The translations under genes and the position numbers were made by a program. The notes under the pieces were generated by a model that was not told where the DNA came from, did not search any database, and saw only the letters and a program-made list of their open reading frames with translations. Positions 14,474-23,103 of a DNA stretch of 26,042 nt are shown piece after piece; positions within the stretch are counted from its first letter, which is position 1; each line of letters begins with the position of its first letter. The stretch is from positions 1 through 26,042 of the forward strand of contig JAUVDZ010000002.1 in NCBI GenBank assembly GCA_030595015.1, given 5' to 3'. The DNA comes from Candidatus Peregrinibacteria bacterium. GTDB taxonomy: Bacteria; Patescibacteriota; Gracilibacteria; UBA1369; PNNO01.

Positions 14474-14502
14474 ACTATATCAAATACTTGACGCATTGTC
14501 AA
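14474..14502 (-). promoter_or_regulatory. Consensus promoter of the metallopeptidase, with an inverted repeat on the -35
   Basis: On the minus strand, TTGACA (14497-14502), a 17-bp spacer, then TATAGT (14474-14479). The predicted start is near 14467, about 26 bases before the ATG. The -35 lies in a perfect inverted repeat, TTGAC-GCATT-GTCAA (14488-14502), a possible operator. Confidence 0.7.
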
Positions 14503-14528
14503 TACTAAAGTTTGCCTATGTTGGAAGT

Positions 14529-17408
14529 TTAACCAAGTGTATATAAATAATCTCCAAGTTTTTCTATTGCTATCTTACGCCTAGGGGCATTCTTGTACAT
14601 TCTAAATACTCCACTTAAGTAATGTGGCATTACACCATTAATAAACTCTGCTTTTGTTGTATTTGCTGACTTGAAAGTGTTTATAATAGATTTATACAAT
14701 TTTGTATCAACTGCCTCAATTGCTTTTAGTGCCTTTTGGTCACCATAACAAGCTAAGACTAGAGTTGTGCCGAATTTAGCAAATATATCTTTATTTAATT
14801 CCATTCTTTGGCTTTCGTTTAATGAAGCTGATAGGTTTGCCATTGGCAATGCTCCATCTGTTGCACTTCTTACTACTCCTACAATCCACCCAAAATGTGC
14901 AGCAGGAGCCGCACCTAATGCATCAACAAGCTCTTGATCTGTTGGTTTATGTGTTGCAAGGTACCTTACTAATCCTAATTTAGTTATTCCTGAATTAGCA
15001 AAATTTCTACTATAATGTGTTAATACTTTATCAGCTTTATCAGTATCTGATTTTTTAATTCCATAGTTAGCAAGAAAGCTTTCATAAGCTCCTGCAAATT
15101 TAGAATCTTCTCCATCAAATATTGGCATATGAAAGATACTCTTTCTCCCTTTTTTATATCTTCGATCCCTGGCAAACGTATTAAAGTCACCCCTGGTTAA
15201 TCTATCACCTGATTTCATTATATTTTCTTTCATTTGGTTCAACATGTCACCATTTGGCCATTCTCCCTTCATCCTTAAAGCAAATTCCGGACTATTGGGT
15301 AATACGTATCTTAAAAACATAATGTATTTTTGTGGTTTGTTTTTAGCGACTCTTTGTCCAGTAAAACCTTTATAACCAGGAGCAATCATTACACCGCCAA
15401 CCGGTTGAATAAATTCATGTATTCTTGGTTTAATTTTTCTAAGTAAAGCTGGATTACTACTTTTTAAATAACTTTCAAAATTCCTAACCGCATTCTCGTA
15501 GGCACTTTTAACCGCAGCAACCTGAGCTTTATTTTTACTAGATAGATTTGGGTTAATTGGAACTTTTGAAGTCATATAACCAATTCCACCTGTAGTAGTT
15601 TCATGATGTACTCTTTTAGAAAGACTTGTTTTTATTTGATTATTATATAAATTCGTAAATCCTTTTGTATAACGTCCAAATTTATTACTTGTTATATAAG
15701 AGCCTAAATTGCTTCCGGCAGGTATAACGTCTGAAGAAATTCCATTAAGATTATCAATATTCGGAGATTCTTTGGGATATTCTCCGGATATTTGCGCTCT
15801 CCAATCAGAAGGCCCACCAACTAACAACCACCATTTTCTTGTGTAATCTTTATCAGAAGTTGTGAATTTAACTTCGCGATCAGAAGTAACAACTTGAATT
15901 TTTCCATCTTTTTCAACAAGTCTTATATTTTTTTGGTTTAAAAGAACTCCAGTAATAATCATTGAATAAGTTGGCATAACAAAGCTTTTCCCATCTGCTT
16001 TTGCCTGTGCCTTCATTTCATCAAGAGCCATTACAACTTTTTCAATACTGCTGTTTTGTTTTTTAAGTTTTGTATCTAGATATCGCATTGCCATAAACAT
16101 TTGGTTGCTGCTCATTTCATTTTCAGCAACACCGCCAACCGGCAATTCTTTTAATTCATCCTTAATATTATAACTTTTATATTTTGCTTGTTGTTCCAGA
16201 TAAAGTTGCCCAAGCTCTGAGAAATCATAATTACCTAAATACGCTATTGAATTATTCATTATTCTTGCACCTTCTGAATCTAAATCAAATGATTTCTTAA
16301 GCATATCCCGCTTTCCGGATTGATCTTCAATAAAGTTACTTGCAAGCGCTTCACCACTTTGACCGGTTGCAACTTTAGCAACTGCATTTAATCCTAAAGC
16401 ACCTAGTGTTATTACTCCGGCTTTTCCTAAAATCCCTCTGAATTTTGCTGCATTTTCATTTTCAGTGTTTAAAAACCAGGCTAATCCAAGTACTATTGTT
16501 GTACCTGCTAACATTCTTTCTTTACCATCCATTCCTGCCCAGTTTGCTCTGAATCCTTCAATTTTTTTAGCAATAAATCTCATACCGCTTCTGGCAGCTG
16601 CAAATGGTTTTGATAAAACTGAAGCTTTTTGTGTTCTTACAATTTTTTCAATTTTTAATCCATCGTGCATTCGTTCTCTGAATGAAAGATGTTCATGCCA
16701 TCCTTTTCTAATTGATTCTCTGACACCATCAGAAATTAAAGCGCTACTAATTATTGTAGAATCATCAATTTCTTTATCTATTTGATCTTCTTTAGCTGCA
16801 AAAACTTGATCTAAATATTGATAAACGGTTTCATCTTGTAAAGTTTGTTTATTGTCTTCTCTATATTTCAGGATATGTCTCATTATTGCTCCAGCAGAAT
16901 CTCTGAATCCGTCATCTGTTGAGAATTTTGCGCTTACCAGAGTTGCATTGTTCATATTATCATGAAATTTTTGCATTGTTGGAGCTGAGAATAAAGCTTC
17001 TTTTTGAGGAGGTGCAGGAGGAACGCTAAGTCCAGTTCCTGCTCCAATAGCTGTTGTTGTAATTCTGTTAACCTGATTCTCATAATTACTGAATAATTGC
17101 TTTTCTGCAGGTCTTGCAACAGCTTCAGCTTTATTGTAAGAAAACCCTCCCAAAGCAAGCTTATTCATCTTTTTCTCTAATTTAGTTAAACCTTCAAAAA
17201 ACTTCTTATGATGTTTTTGCATATTCGCAGGTTTTGCCTTTAAAGGCTTCATAAAATCCGAATACTTAAAATTCTCAATATCTTCTGGATTATTTAAATC
17301 CGGATACAACTCTTTTCGAGATTGTGTAGTCTGGATAATCTCTTGTGTTTCTCGGTTAGTTGCTGCGCTAGGCGCTGCTGCCGGTGCTGTACTTCCTCCA
17401 CCTGCCAT
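14529..17408 (-). CDS. Unrecognised 959-aa protein with internal hydrophobic pair
   Basis: I do not recognise this large protein. It begins with a Gly/Ala/Pro-rich segment (1-17), then a polar helical region (about 20-290). Two hydrophobic stretches follow, about 299-313 (LAGTTIVLGLAWFL) and about 325-347 (GILGKAGVITLGALGLNAVAKVA), which could be a membrane hairpin. The remaining 600 residues are mixed alpha/beta and basic, with many Lys and aromatic residues, and look globular. There is no signal peptide, so any membrane insertion would be internal. It is preceded by the 57-aa coiled-coil gene, yet has its own TTGTTA/TATAAT promoter overlapping a palindrome. It is one of two proteins near 1,000 aa in this block, and I see no phage structural or replication motif. 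Confidence 0.85.
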   Translation of the reverse strand: MAGGGSTAPAAAPSAATNRETQEIIQTTQSRKELYPDLNNPEDIENFKYSDFMKPLKAKPANMQKHHKKFFEGLTKLEKKMNKLALGGFSYNKAEAVARPAEKQLFSNYENQVNRITTTAIGAGTGLSVPPAPPQKEALFSAPTMQKFHDNMNNATLVSAKFSTDDGFRDSAGAIMRHILKYREDNKQTLQDETVYQYLDQVFAAKEDQIDKEIDDSTIISSALISDGVRESIRKGWHEHLSFRERMHDGLKIEKIVRTQKASVLSKPFAAARSGMRFIAKKIEGFRANWAGMDGKERMLAGTTIVLGLAWFLNTENENAAKFRGILGKAGVITLGALGLNAVAKVATGQSGEALASNFIEDQSGKRDMLKKSFDLDSEGARIMNNSIAYLGNYDFSELGQLYLEQQAKYKSYNIKDELKELPVGGVAENEMSSNQMFMAMRYLDTKLKKQNSSIEKVVMALDEMKAQAKADGKSFVMPTYSMIITGVLLNQKNIRLVEKDGKIQVVTSDREVKFTTSDKDYTRKWWLLVGGPSDWRAQISGEYPKESPNIDNLNGISSDVIPAGSNLGSYITSNKFGRYTKGFTNLYNNQIKTSLSKRVHHETTTGGIGYMTSKVPINPNLSSKNKAQVAAVKSAYENAVRNFESYLKSSNPALLRKIKPRIHEFIQPVGGVMIAPGYKGFTGQRVAKNKPQKYIMFLRYVLPNSPEFALRMKGEWPNGDMLNQMKENIMKSGDRLTRGDFNTFARDRRYKKGRKSIFHMPIFDGEDSKFAGAYESFLANYGIKKSDTDKADKVLTHYSRNFANSGITKLGLVRYLATHKPTDQELVDALGAAPAAHFGWIVGVVRSATDGALPMANLSASLNESQRMELNKDIFAKFGTTLVLACYGDQKALKAIEAVDTKLYKSIINTFKSANTTKAEFINGVMPHYLSGVFRMYKNAPRRKIAIEKLGDYLYTLG

Positions 17409-17436
17409 ATTTTTGTTTGTTTTAATTTATCTATAC

Positions 17437-17466
17437 ATTATACCCGAAAAATGGCTTGTTAACAAG
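17437..17466 (-). promoter_or_regulatory. Promoter of the 959-aa gene, with a palindrome over the -35
   Basis: On the minus strand, TTGTTA (17460-17465), a 17-bp spacer, then TATAAT (17437-17442). A perfect 12-bp palindrome, CTTGTTAACAAG (17455-17466), covers the -35 and may be an operator. The predicted start is near 17430, about 22 bases before the ATG. Confidence 0.65.
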
Positions 17467-17467
17467 G

Positions 17468-17641
17468 CTATTCTTCGGTTTGATCGTTGTCTCGTGCATT
17501 TTTCATATGATCTGCAAGCATTTTGAATGCTTTTTTTTCCAATTCATCTCTTTCCTGCTCAATTAACCTTCTTTTAGCCAAAAGTTTGTTGTAATTGCTA
17601 ATAAGTGCTTCCATTTTTTTTATTTTATCATCTTTTGACAT
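17468..17641 (-). CDS. 57-aa coiled-coil microprotein
   Basis: A short gene with ATG at 17641 and TAG at 17468-17470. The product begins MSKDDKIKKMEALISNYNKL. It is highly charged (Lys, Glu, Arg, Asp) with leucines at heptad-like spacing, so a short coiled coil is likely. It has no signal peptide or membrane segment. It starts 13 bases after the stop of the 241-aa coiled-coil gene and ends 2 bases before the palindrome in the next promoter, so it fits tightly into the operon. It parallels the 58-aa gene at 5300-5476 in size, composition and position before a larger protein with hydrophobic Gly-rich segments. The function is unknown. Confidence 0.65.
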   Translation of the reverse strand: MSKDDKIKKMEALISNYNKLLAKRRLIEQERDELEKKAFKMLADHMKNARDNDQTEE

Positions 17642-17654
17642 ATATATAATAAGG

Positions 17655-18380
17655 TTATTTTTCTTGATTTGGATCGTGCTCTTCTAGAACCTTGTCAAGT
17701 TCTTCTTTCATTTCATCCTGCTCATCAATTGCTTTTTTAATTTGTTTCATTCCTTCGGCAGTACTGGATTTATTTGATTCGATTGTTGATTGTAATTTTT
17801 CTACTTTAGCCTCTAATTCATCATTATTTTTCTGCAATTTTTTATTTGTAGCTTGAACCTCATCTACCTCAGCCTGCTTTGCTTCTATGCTAAATCCAAG
17901 AGCAGTATTTTGATCTCCCATAGCTTGATTCTTTTGCTCACTATCATTTAAATCAGCTTGAAGTTCTTTATTGACTATATTTGCAGCATCTAAAACTTCT
18001 CCACTGCCTTCTAAGTCATCCAAAAGTTCTTTATTATCACCTTCTAACTGCATAATATATGCTTCCATCTCTTTTCTTGATTTTGGTCTTTCCATTGGAT
18101 TGTCCTCCCATGGAGATTTAACTGCTCTTCTACGTGCATCAGCTTTATCTGCCATTTCACTAGTCATTACACTTTTTACTCTTTTATTAGTTCCTGTTCG
18201 AGGGACAACTAAATCTTGCTGGCTCTGTTGCTTTTTAAATTCAGCTTTTTTTTCAGCAGTCGTTTTCTCTTTTTTCCGATCATCCTCAAATTCATCAACT
18301 GTTTTTGCAAAATGAACAAATTTCGAATAGTTTAATTCGATTTTATTTTTGCCTAGATATAATAAGGTATGTTTTTTCAT
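17655..18380 (-). CDS. Unrecognised coiled-coil protein, 241 aa
   Basis: A cytoplasmic-looking protein I do not recognise. Residues 1-30 form a compact, partly hydrophobic start (MKKHTLLYLGKNKIELNYSK). Residues about 30-100 are charged and probably disordered, with a Lys-rich stretch (DDRKKEKTTAEKKAEFKK) and WEDNP. From about 101 to 235 the sequence is a nearly continuous coiled coil, rich in Glu, Asp, Lys, Gln and Asn with regular Leu/Val/Ile. It ends in an acidic EEHDPNQEK. Its ATG overlaps the TAA stop of the 371-aa gene by one base (TAATG), so the two are translationally coupled. It is probably a structural or tethering subunit that multimerises with the other coiled-coil products of this block. 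Confidence 0.82.
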   Translation of the reverse strand: MKKHTLLYLGKNKIELNYSKFVHFAKTVDEFEDDRKKEKTTAEKKAEFKKQQSQQDLVVPRTGTNKRVKSVMTSEMADKADARRRAVKSPWEDNPMERPKSRKEMEAYIMQLEGDNKELLDDLEGSGEVLDAANIVNKELQADLNDSEQKNQAMGDQNTALGFSIEAKQAEVDEVQATNKKLQKNNDELEAKVEKLQSTIESNKSSTAEGMKQIKKAIDEQDEMKEELDKVLEEHDPNQEK

Positions 18381-19495
18381 TATTTTTTAATTTTGCTAGG
18401 AGGCCGATTAACTTCAGGCATTTCCATGCCACTTAATATTGATGATGCCTGACCCATAGGTTTAAGCACTGGAATACTTTTAACACCAACAAATCTTTCG
18501 TATAGAAAAATTGGATATTTTGCTTTATATGCAAAGATTTTTTTTCTTAAGCCATCTAATTCCAAATCAAGTGCTCTTATTTGTGTGCTAAGTTTAGTAA
18601 TCTGTTGATCGTTTCCGCCTCTTGTTACTTTGTCTAGTTGTTCAATAAGTACCCCTTTTTTTCTAATTGCCTGTGTAACCTTATTACCCCATTTTCTAGT
18701 GATATATTTACCTTCTTTTTCTAACTCATCTTTAATCAAATCCATTAATAAATTGTGCTTTGTTGCTTTAGTATTAATCTCTTCAGTCTTTGATGTCTTT
18801 CCTGTTGTCTGCCCCCTAATTGCTGATTGTATAGATACAATATCTGCTCTAATTTGATTTTCCTGATCTTCTGTTAAGTTTGCTGCGCTTAGTTGAGCTT
18901 TTGATTGAGATATCTCGTCAGCATATCCTGCTAATTTTCCATCAATATCTGCTAATTCCTGAGTTAAGCTTATAATTTCTTCTCTTAGATCATTAAATTC
19001 TTCAGGTTCCATTTTTTTTCCTAAAACTTTAGTTTTTTCACCTTTATATTTACCCTTAATAGTTGGAAGAAATCTGAGTTTTTTTAATGTTTTTCTGAAA
19101 ACTTCTTTAACTGGATATTTTACTATATTTCCAACTTTACTTATTCTCATTTTTTTATCTTTTCTTTTAACCTCTGCATCACTTTCAACCCGATCATAAA
19201 AGTTAATTTCATCCGCTCTTTTCGCTGTTTTTTGTTCTTTCCCTGCATGCTTTTTTACAGCCATCCAAAAATCAGCCTCAGTTAAACCATATTTTGATGC
19301 CTTATCCTCAAGGAAATCACTAATTATTTCTAAAGTATCATCAATCTCTCTTCCTGCAGGCGCCTCTCTATAATCTTCAATAGCCGGGCCCAAAATGTCC
19401 GGTTTCCATCTTTTAAGCTCAGCACCAAGCTGGACTTTGTTTTGCCATTCTGAGTCGAAAGCCAATTTTTCACGATCATTATCAGATAAGGGCAT
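18380..19495 (-). CDS. Unrecognised basic coiled-coil protein, 371 aa
   Basis: The family is unknown to me. The N-terminal ~110 residues are globular-looking (YREAPAGREIDDTLEIISDF). A very basic, aromatic stretch follows (about 120-165, with KVGNIVKYPVKEVFRKTLKK), which might be amphipathic and contact membrane or nucleic acid. A coiled-coil region covers about 170-310, followed by IFAYKAKYPIFLYERFVGVK and a Pro-rich, Lys-ending tail (EMPEVNRPPSKIKK). There is no signal peptide. It starts 6 bases after the 125-aa gene and overlaps the 241-aa gene by one base, so it sits inside a tight operon. Similar basic/aromatic segments occur in the 1032-aa and 959-aa products, hinting at a shared surface. 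Confidence 0.82.
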   Translation of the reverse strand: MPLSDNDREKLAFDSEWQNKVQLGAELKRWKPDILGPAIEDYREAPAGREIDDTLEIISDFLEDKASKYGLTEADFWMAVKKHAGKEQKTAKRADEINFYDRVESDAEVKRKDKKMRISKVGNIVKYPVKEVFRKTLKKLRFLPTIKGKYKGEKTKVLGKKMEPEEFNDLREEIISLTQELADIDGKLAGYADEISQSKAQLSAANLTEDQENQIRADIVSIQSAIRGQTTGKTSKTEEINTKATKHNLLMDLIKDELEKEGKYITRKWGNKVTQAIRKKGVLIEQLDKVTRGGNDQQITKLSTQIRALDLELDGLRKKIFAYKAKYPIFLYERFVGVKSIPVLKPMGQASSILSGMEMPEVNRPPSKIKK

Positions 19496-19501
19496 ATTTA
19501 A

Positions 19502-19879
19502 TTATTTAGTTTGTACTGTTTTGTTTTTTTCGATTATTTCATCGATTTTATCGAAGTCGTATAAAAGTTCGTCAGCCAAATCATTAACGTTCTTAATTAG
19601 AACTTCATGAAGCATAGGGACTTTATCAACAATTGAATAAAGGATTTCAAATTCTGACATATCTTCATAAATCTTTTTTGCTGTTTCAAATTCAGCTAGA
19701 TTTTCATCTGTCATTGCTGCCATGATAGAAATAAATATTCTATCTCCAAGTAACATTAGAATTCGTTTTTGGATTTTTTCTTTAACTTCTTCATTAGCAT
19801 CTGTTAGTTGCATTTTATCCATTAGATATTCAACGAATGCTTTATGAGAGAAGTTTTCAAATGTAAATTGTTTAGCCAT
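19502..19879 (-). CDS. DUF5663-like small acidic helical protein, 125 aa
   Basis: A 125-residue, mostly helical acidic protein without signal peptide. The order of elements resembles DUF5663, a family common in CPR bacteria: a helix ending QKRILMLLGDRIFISIM, then an AAMTDENLAEFET turn with the 'ltdE.l.eFE' pattern, then EFEILYSIVDKVPMLHEVL corresponding to the 'fL..kiP.....' segment. The match is from memory of the family pattern and is moderate. It lies 14 bases after the 1032-aa gene and 6 bases before the 371-aa gene, so it belongs to the same transcript. No biochemical role is known for the family; the context suggests a small adaptor for the large proteins. Confidence 0.75.
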   Translation of the reverse strand: MAKQFTFENFSHKAFVEYLMDKMQLTDANEEVKEKIQKRILMLLGDRIFISIMAAMTDENLAEFETAKKIYEDMSEFEILYSIVDKVPMLHEVLIKNVNDLADELLYDFDKIDEIIEKNKTVQTK

Positions 19880-19893
19880 AATATATTTGGTTA

Positions 19894-22800
19894 TTATTGT
19901 GGATTAGTTTCCTGATTAATATTTGCGTATGATTTGTTGATTGATTTAACAGCCGCTTTATCAAGTGGTCTACCAGTTAAACTTGCTAGAATTTTTATCG
20001 AATAACTAAACGGTGCAGCTGCAACTAATATTGGAGCCCTTAAGATGGACTTTATATCTGCAACAGTAGAATCAGTTGATTTTTTCCAAACTTCTGTTCC
20101 GAAAAGCCATTTATAGCTTGCCTTTACACCCGTTCTTATACCATTAAATCCGTGATATAGAGCTTTGAAAGGCAGTTTTATGGTTTCTTTACCAATTTCT
20201 TTAGTCCACCATCTAGCTCTCATTGAGAATAATCCTTTTGCCCTAACTCGTTTACTGAATCCCATTCTTGTAAGTTCAGCATCTCTTTCATCTCCAGGCA
20301 TTCCTCGAGTTTCTTCCATTGCTTGATAATAATCGCGTCTTAATTGTTTAAATATTAATCTACGTCTCATAGGGGATAGCGTATTATCAACTTCATCTTC
20401 TAACTGTCTGTCTGTTGCTTGACTCGCTTCAGTCATCTCTTCTAAATGTTGTAATTGTAACTCTGATTTATTCAATTCTTCTCCACTAGCAATTTTATCT
20501 TGTATATCTGCATCGATTGTTTTTAGCGATCTTTCAGAAGCTAATTGAGATTCTAATAGTGAGAGAATGTGAATTACATTTTCTAACATTGGAGCTTCAT
20601 CATTTCTTACCCTAAATCTTTTACCCAGAACTGTTTTTCTGTTTCCTGCTTTAAAATTATCTTCTATGTGTAATGTGTCTGATATTTTTTCTCCTGTTTT
20701 TCTAAGTGTTGCAGCAATTGTTCTATCATTGGGCACTTCAACTCCTGCAATAAATAAAGCAAGTTTTTCCTGCATTGATCTAAGTTTTTCAGGAGTCATT
20801 CCTCCACTATTTTTAATAGCATCCATTAAATCTTTACGACTCGAAAGAACATTAATTCTAGATAGTCCAACTAGGTCAGGATCAGAATCAACAACATGTC
20901 CTAATATTTCTTTTGTAGACATCACTGAAGTCCAACCTTGAGGAATAAATCTATCAAGACTATTTCTAAAAAACGTTCTTCCAAACCAACTGCCTTCGAG
21001 AGTACGTGCAACATTTTTATTTGTTTGACCATAAATTTCATGATGACGACTTTGCGCAATCAAGGCATTTGTCGCAAACAGTGCTTGTTTTTGAAGATTA
21101 CTTTCAGCGGATAAGCCTCTGTTTTCAAGATCACGAACTACTAATTTGTATAATAATCCTCTAGGATCCATTTTTTGTGGATCTTTTGCTTTTTCCTCTT
21201 CTCCTTCTTTCTGAATGTTTAGTTCGTTAAGTTCTTTTTCAGCATTTTTTAAATGCTTATTCGAATCATTTTTTAAGGCTTCAAGTTCACTTTGAACGCG
21301 AATATCATTTAATTCATTAAAAAAATGTAAAAGCCAAGCTTTTACGTCATTTACTTTATTTGGATTTGGTTTTTTATGTAGAAGAACTAAATCTCTGAAA
21401 TGAGTAAGTTGAACTGAATCATTTATAAAATGCTGTCTTTCACCTGGCCCATTTAAAAGTTTTACTAATGAAAAAGCAATGCTTACTAATTCGGTTGAAA
21501 TTTTATTTTTTTCATTCAAAAGTTCCGTAATTTCTTGACTTATCTTGCCAATTGCGTCCCCACCTCTAGCAGCTGTGTGTGCTAATTTTAAAGCTGTACT
21601 TTTTCTTTTTATTAGTCTATCAAGATCCGCAAATCTATTATATCTATCATGAAAACCTGATTTCGTACTTAGTATAACTTCATCAATACTCCTTAATTCA
21701 TTAATTCGATTATTCAATTCATCGGCTCTTTTATTTGCTTCAGTATCTTTCGCACCCCTTGCTCTTCCTGCTAAACTTCTAATAAATTCATGGACTCGGG
21801 GACCTTCTAAATCATCTTCATATTCTGTTTGTAAATATGCAAGTAATGCCTTCATTTCGTCTGTATCTTTCATTTCTTCTACATGTTTTACACCTAAAAT
21901 GTCTCTTAACATGCCTTCTAAGGAATTTGTTTGACTTCTTGTCTCTGCTTCCATTTGGTTTCTTTGTAGCTCGTTGTACAAAACTGGATTTCCAGTTTGC
22001 ATATCTTCAGCATTAGCATAGAAATCTAACATATTTGGACCGAATGGTCTTGGAGGTATTGCGCCAGCATCAGAAGTATTTTGTTCAACCCATCTTCCAT
22101 ACTGTTCATCCTGCATTGCCATTCGAGATGTCTCAATCTTTAACCAAGTCATTAATCTCTCTTTGTTGTATCTTTCACTTGAGAGTTTTGCTCTTTCTTC
22201 GTTATTGAATTTTGTTAAAAGAGTATGTCTGAATTTTAATAGCATAAATTCTTGTACAGACGGATCATCCCATATACCAGCCTTTTTTAAATTTCGATCA
22301 AGTCTGTCGTAATCATGATTATACCAATCAAGGATCACTTGTCCACCTGTACTAACGCCCCTTGGGCCTGGTGCAACTGTGAAAGTAGTAATTTCATTTG
22401 GATTTCCAAAGTTAATAGGAACTCCATTTACAGCTCTTAATCCCATCGTTGCAATATCACCTTCGATTGCATTTGTAAGAGTATCGTAATTTTGACCAGC
22501 TTGAATGTTATAAGTAAATAATTCTCTTGCAACTTCTCTTTCAACGCTTCGTCTTCTGAAGGTTAAGGTGTTCCAGATACGACCTGGAATGCCTGGTGCG
22601 CCAATTTGAGCTCTGGCCATTTGATCAATGATTTGCTTGTAGTGTTCAGGTGCATTTCTGCTAGCCCATTCGAGCTTTGAGCGCACTCTTTCATTCAAAA
22701 TATTCTCAGCATTCAAATCAGCTAAGGGCCCCTGCATTAAACTATGCCTTACACCATGAACAATTGAGTCAATTGAAGCCCCTGCATGAGGGATTTCCTC

Positions 22801-22992
22801 TGGTGCAAAACGTTCATTGAAATTACTTATAAGATTTTCTGCAGCTGAAAGCTTGCTTTCATATGGAGTTGATTCTTCATAGTCGATTAATGGATCTCTT
22901 TTCATCGTATACACAAATTTTGACTCAAATAGAGCCAAATCATTGTTTTTCTCAAAATCGTTAAATCCTAGATGTTTGTTTTTGTTTTTCAT
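19894..22992 (-). CDS. Unrecognised giant protein, about 1032 aa, first gene of the unknown block
   Basis: I do not recognise this protein. It is polar and mostly helical. Coiled-coil-like regions lie in the middle (about 420-620), with charged stretches such as KNAEKELNELNIQKEGEEE. A basic, Trp/aromatic segment follows (RARWWTKEIGKETIKLPFKA, about 920-940). Near the C-terminus (about 984-1007) is a moderately hydrophobic stretch, RAPILVAAAPFSYSIKILAS, that could insert in or lie along a membrane. It has no signal peptide. The frame is open to ATG 23055, but that start lies upstream of a strong TTGCTT/TAAAAT promoter (23013-23041), so I place the start at ATG 22992; ATG 22905 is another possibility. 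It heads a chain of closely spaced genes. Confidence 0.85.
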   Translation of the reverse strand: MKNKNKHLGFNDFEKNNDLALFESKFVYTMKRDPLIDYEESTPYESKLSAAENLISNFNERFAPEEIPHAGASIDSIVHGVRHSLMQGPLADLNAENILNERVRSKLEWASRNAPEHYKQIIDQMARAQIGAPGIPGRIWNTLTFRRRSVEREVARELFTYNIQAGQNYDTLTNAIEGDIATMGLRAVNGVPINFGNPNEITTFTVAPGPRGVSTGGQVILDWYNHDYDRLDRNLKKAGIWDDPSVQEFMLLKFRHTLLTKFNNEERAKLSSERYNKERLMTWLKIETSRMAMQDEQYGRWVEQNTSDAGAIPPRPFGPNMLDFYANAEDMQTGNPVLYNELQRNQMEAETRSQTNSLEGMLRDILGVKHVEEMKDTDEMKALLAYLQTEYEDDLEGPRVHEFIRSLAGRARGAKDTEANKRADELNNRINELRSIDEVILSTKSGFHDRYNRFADLDRLIKRKSTALKLAHTAARGGDAIGKISQEITELLNEKNKISTELVSIAFSLVKLLNGPGERQHFINDSVQLTHFRDLVLLHKKPNPNKVNDVKAWLLHFFNELNDIRVQSELEALKNDSNKHLKNAEKELNELNIQKEGEEEKAKDPQKMDPRGLLYKLVVRDLENRGLSAESNLQKQALFATNALIAQSRHHEIYGQTNKNVARTLEGSWFGRTFFRNSLDRFIPQGWTSVMSTKEILGHVVDSDPDLVGLSRINVLSSRKDLMDAIKNSGGMTPEKLRSMQEKLALFIAGVEVPNDRTIAATLRKTGEKISDTLHIEDNFKAGNRKTVLGKRFRVRNDEAPMLENVIHILSLLESQLASERSLKTIDADIQDKIASGEELNKSELQLQHLEEMTEASQATDRQLEDEVDNTLSPMRRRLIFKQLRRDYYQAMEETRGMPGDERDAELTRMGFSKRVRAKGLFSMRARWWTKEIGKETIKLPFKALYHGFNGIRTGVKASYKWLFGTEVWKKSTDSTVADIKSILRAPILVAAAPFSYSIKILASLTGRPLDKAAVKSINKSYANINQETNPQ

Positions 22993-23012
22993 TTTTCTAA
23001 ATAAATCTATAT

Positions 23013-23041
23013 ATTTTACCAAAAAAACGTAAAAAAAGCAA
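23013..23041 (-). promoter_or_regulatory. Extended -10 promoter of the unknown gene block
   Basis: On the minus strand, TTGCTT (23036-23041), a 17-bp spacer, then TAAAAT (23013-23018) preceded by TGG. The predicted start near 23006 is about 14 bases from ATG 22992. An inverted repeat, GCAAT-ACGC-ATTGC (23038-23051), overlaps the -35. Confidence 0.65.
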
Positions 23042-23103
23042 TACGCATTGCGCATTTTTCAAGTTTGAGGTAGGATAATTTTCGTATAAATTAATCAATC
23101 ATT

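Noticed and set aside
22993..23055. Longer start of the giant protein at 23055
   Set aside because: It lies upstream of the TTGCTT/TAAAAT promoter (23013-23041); the predicted transcript would not contain it.
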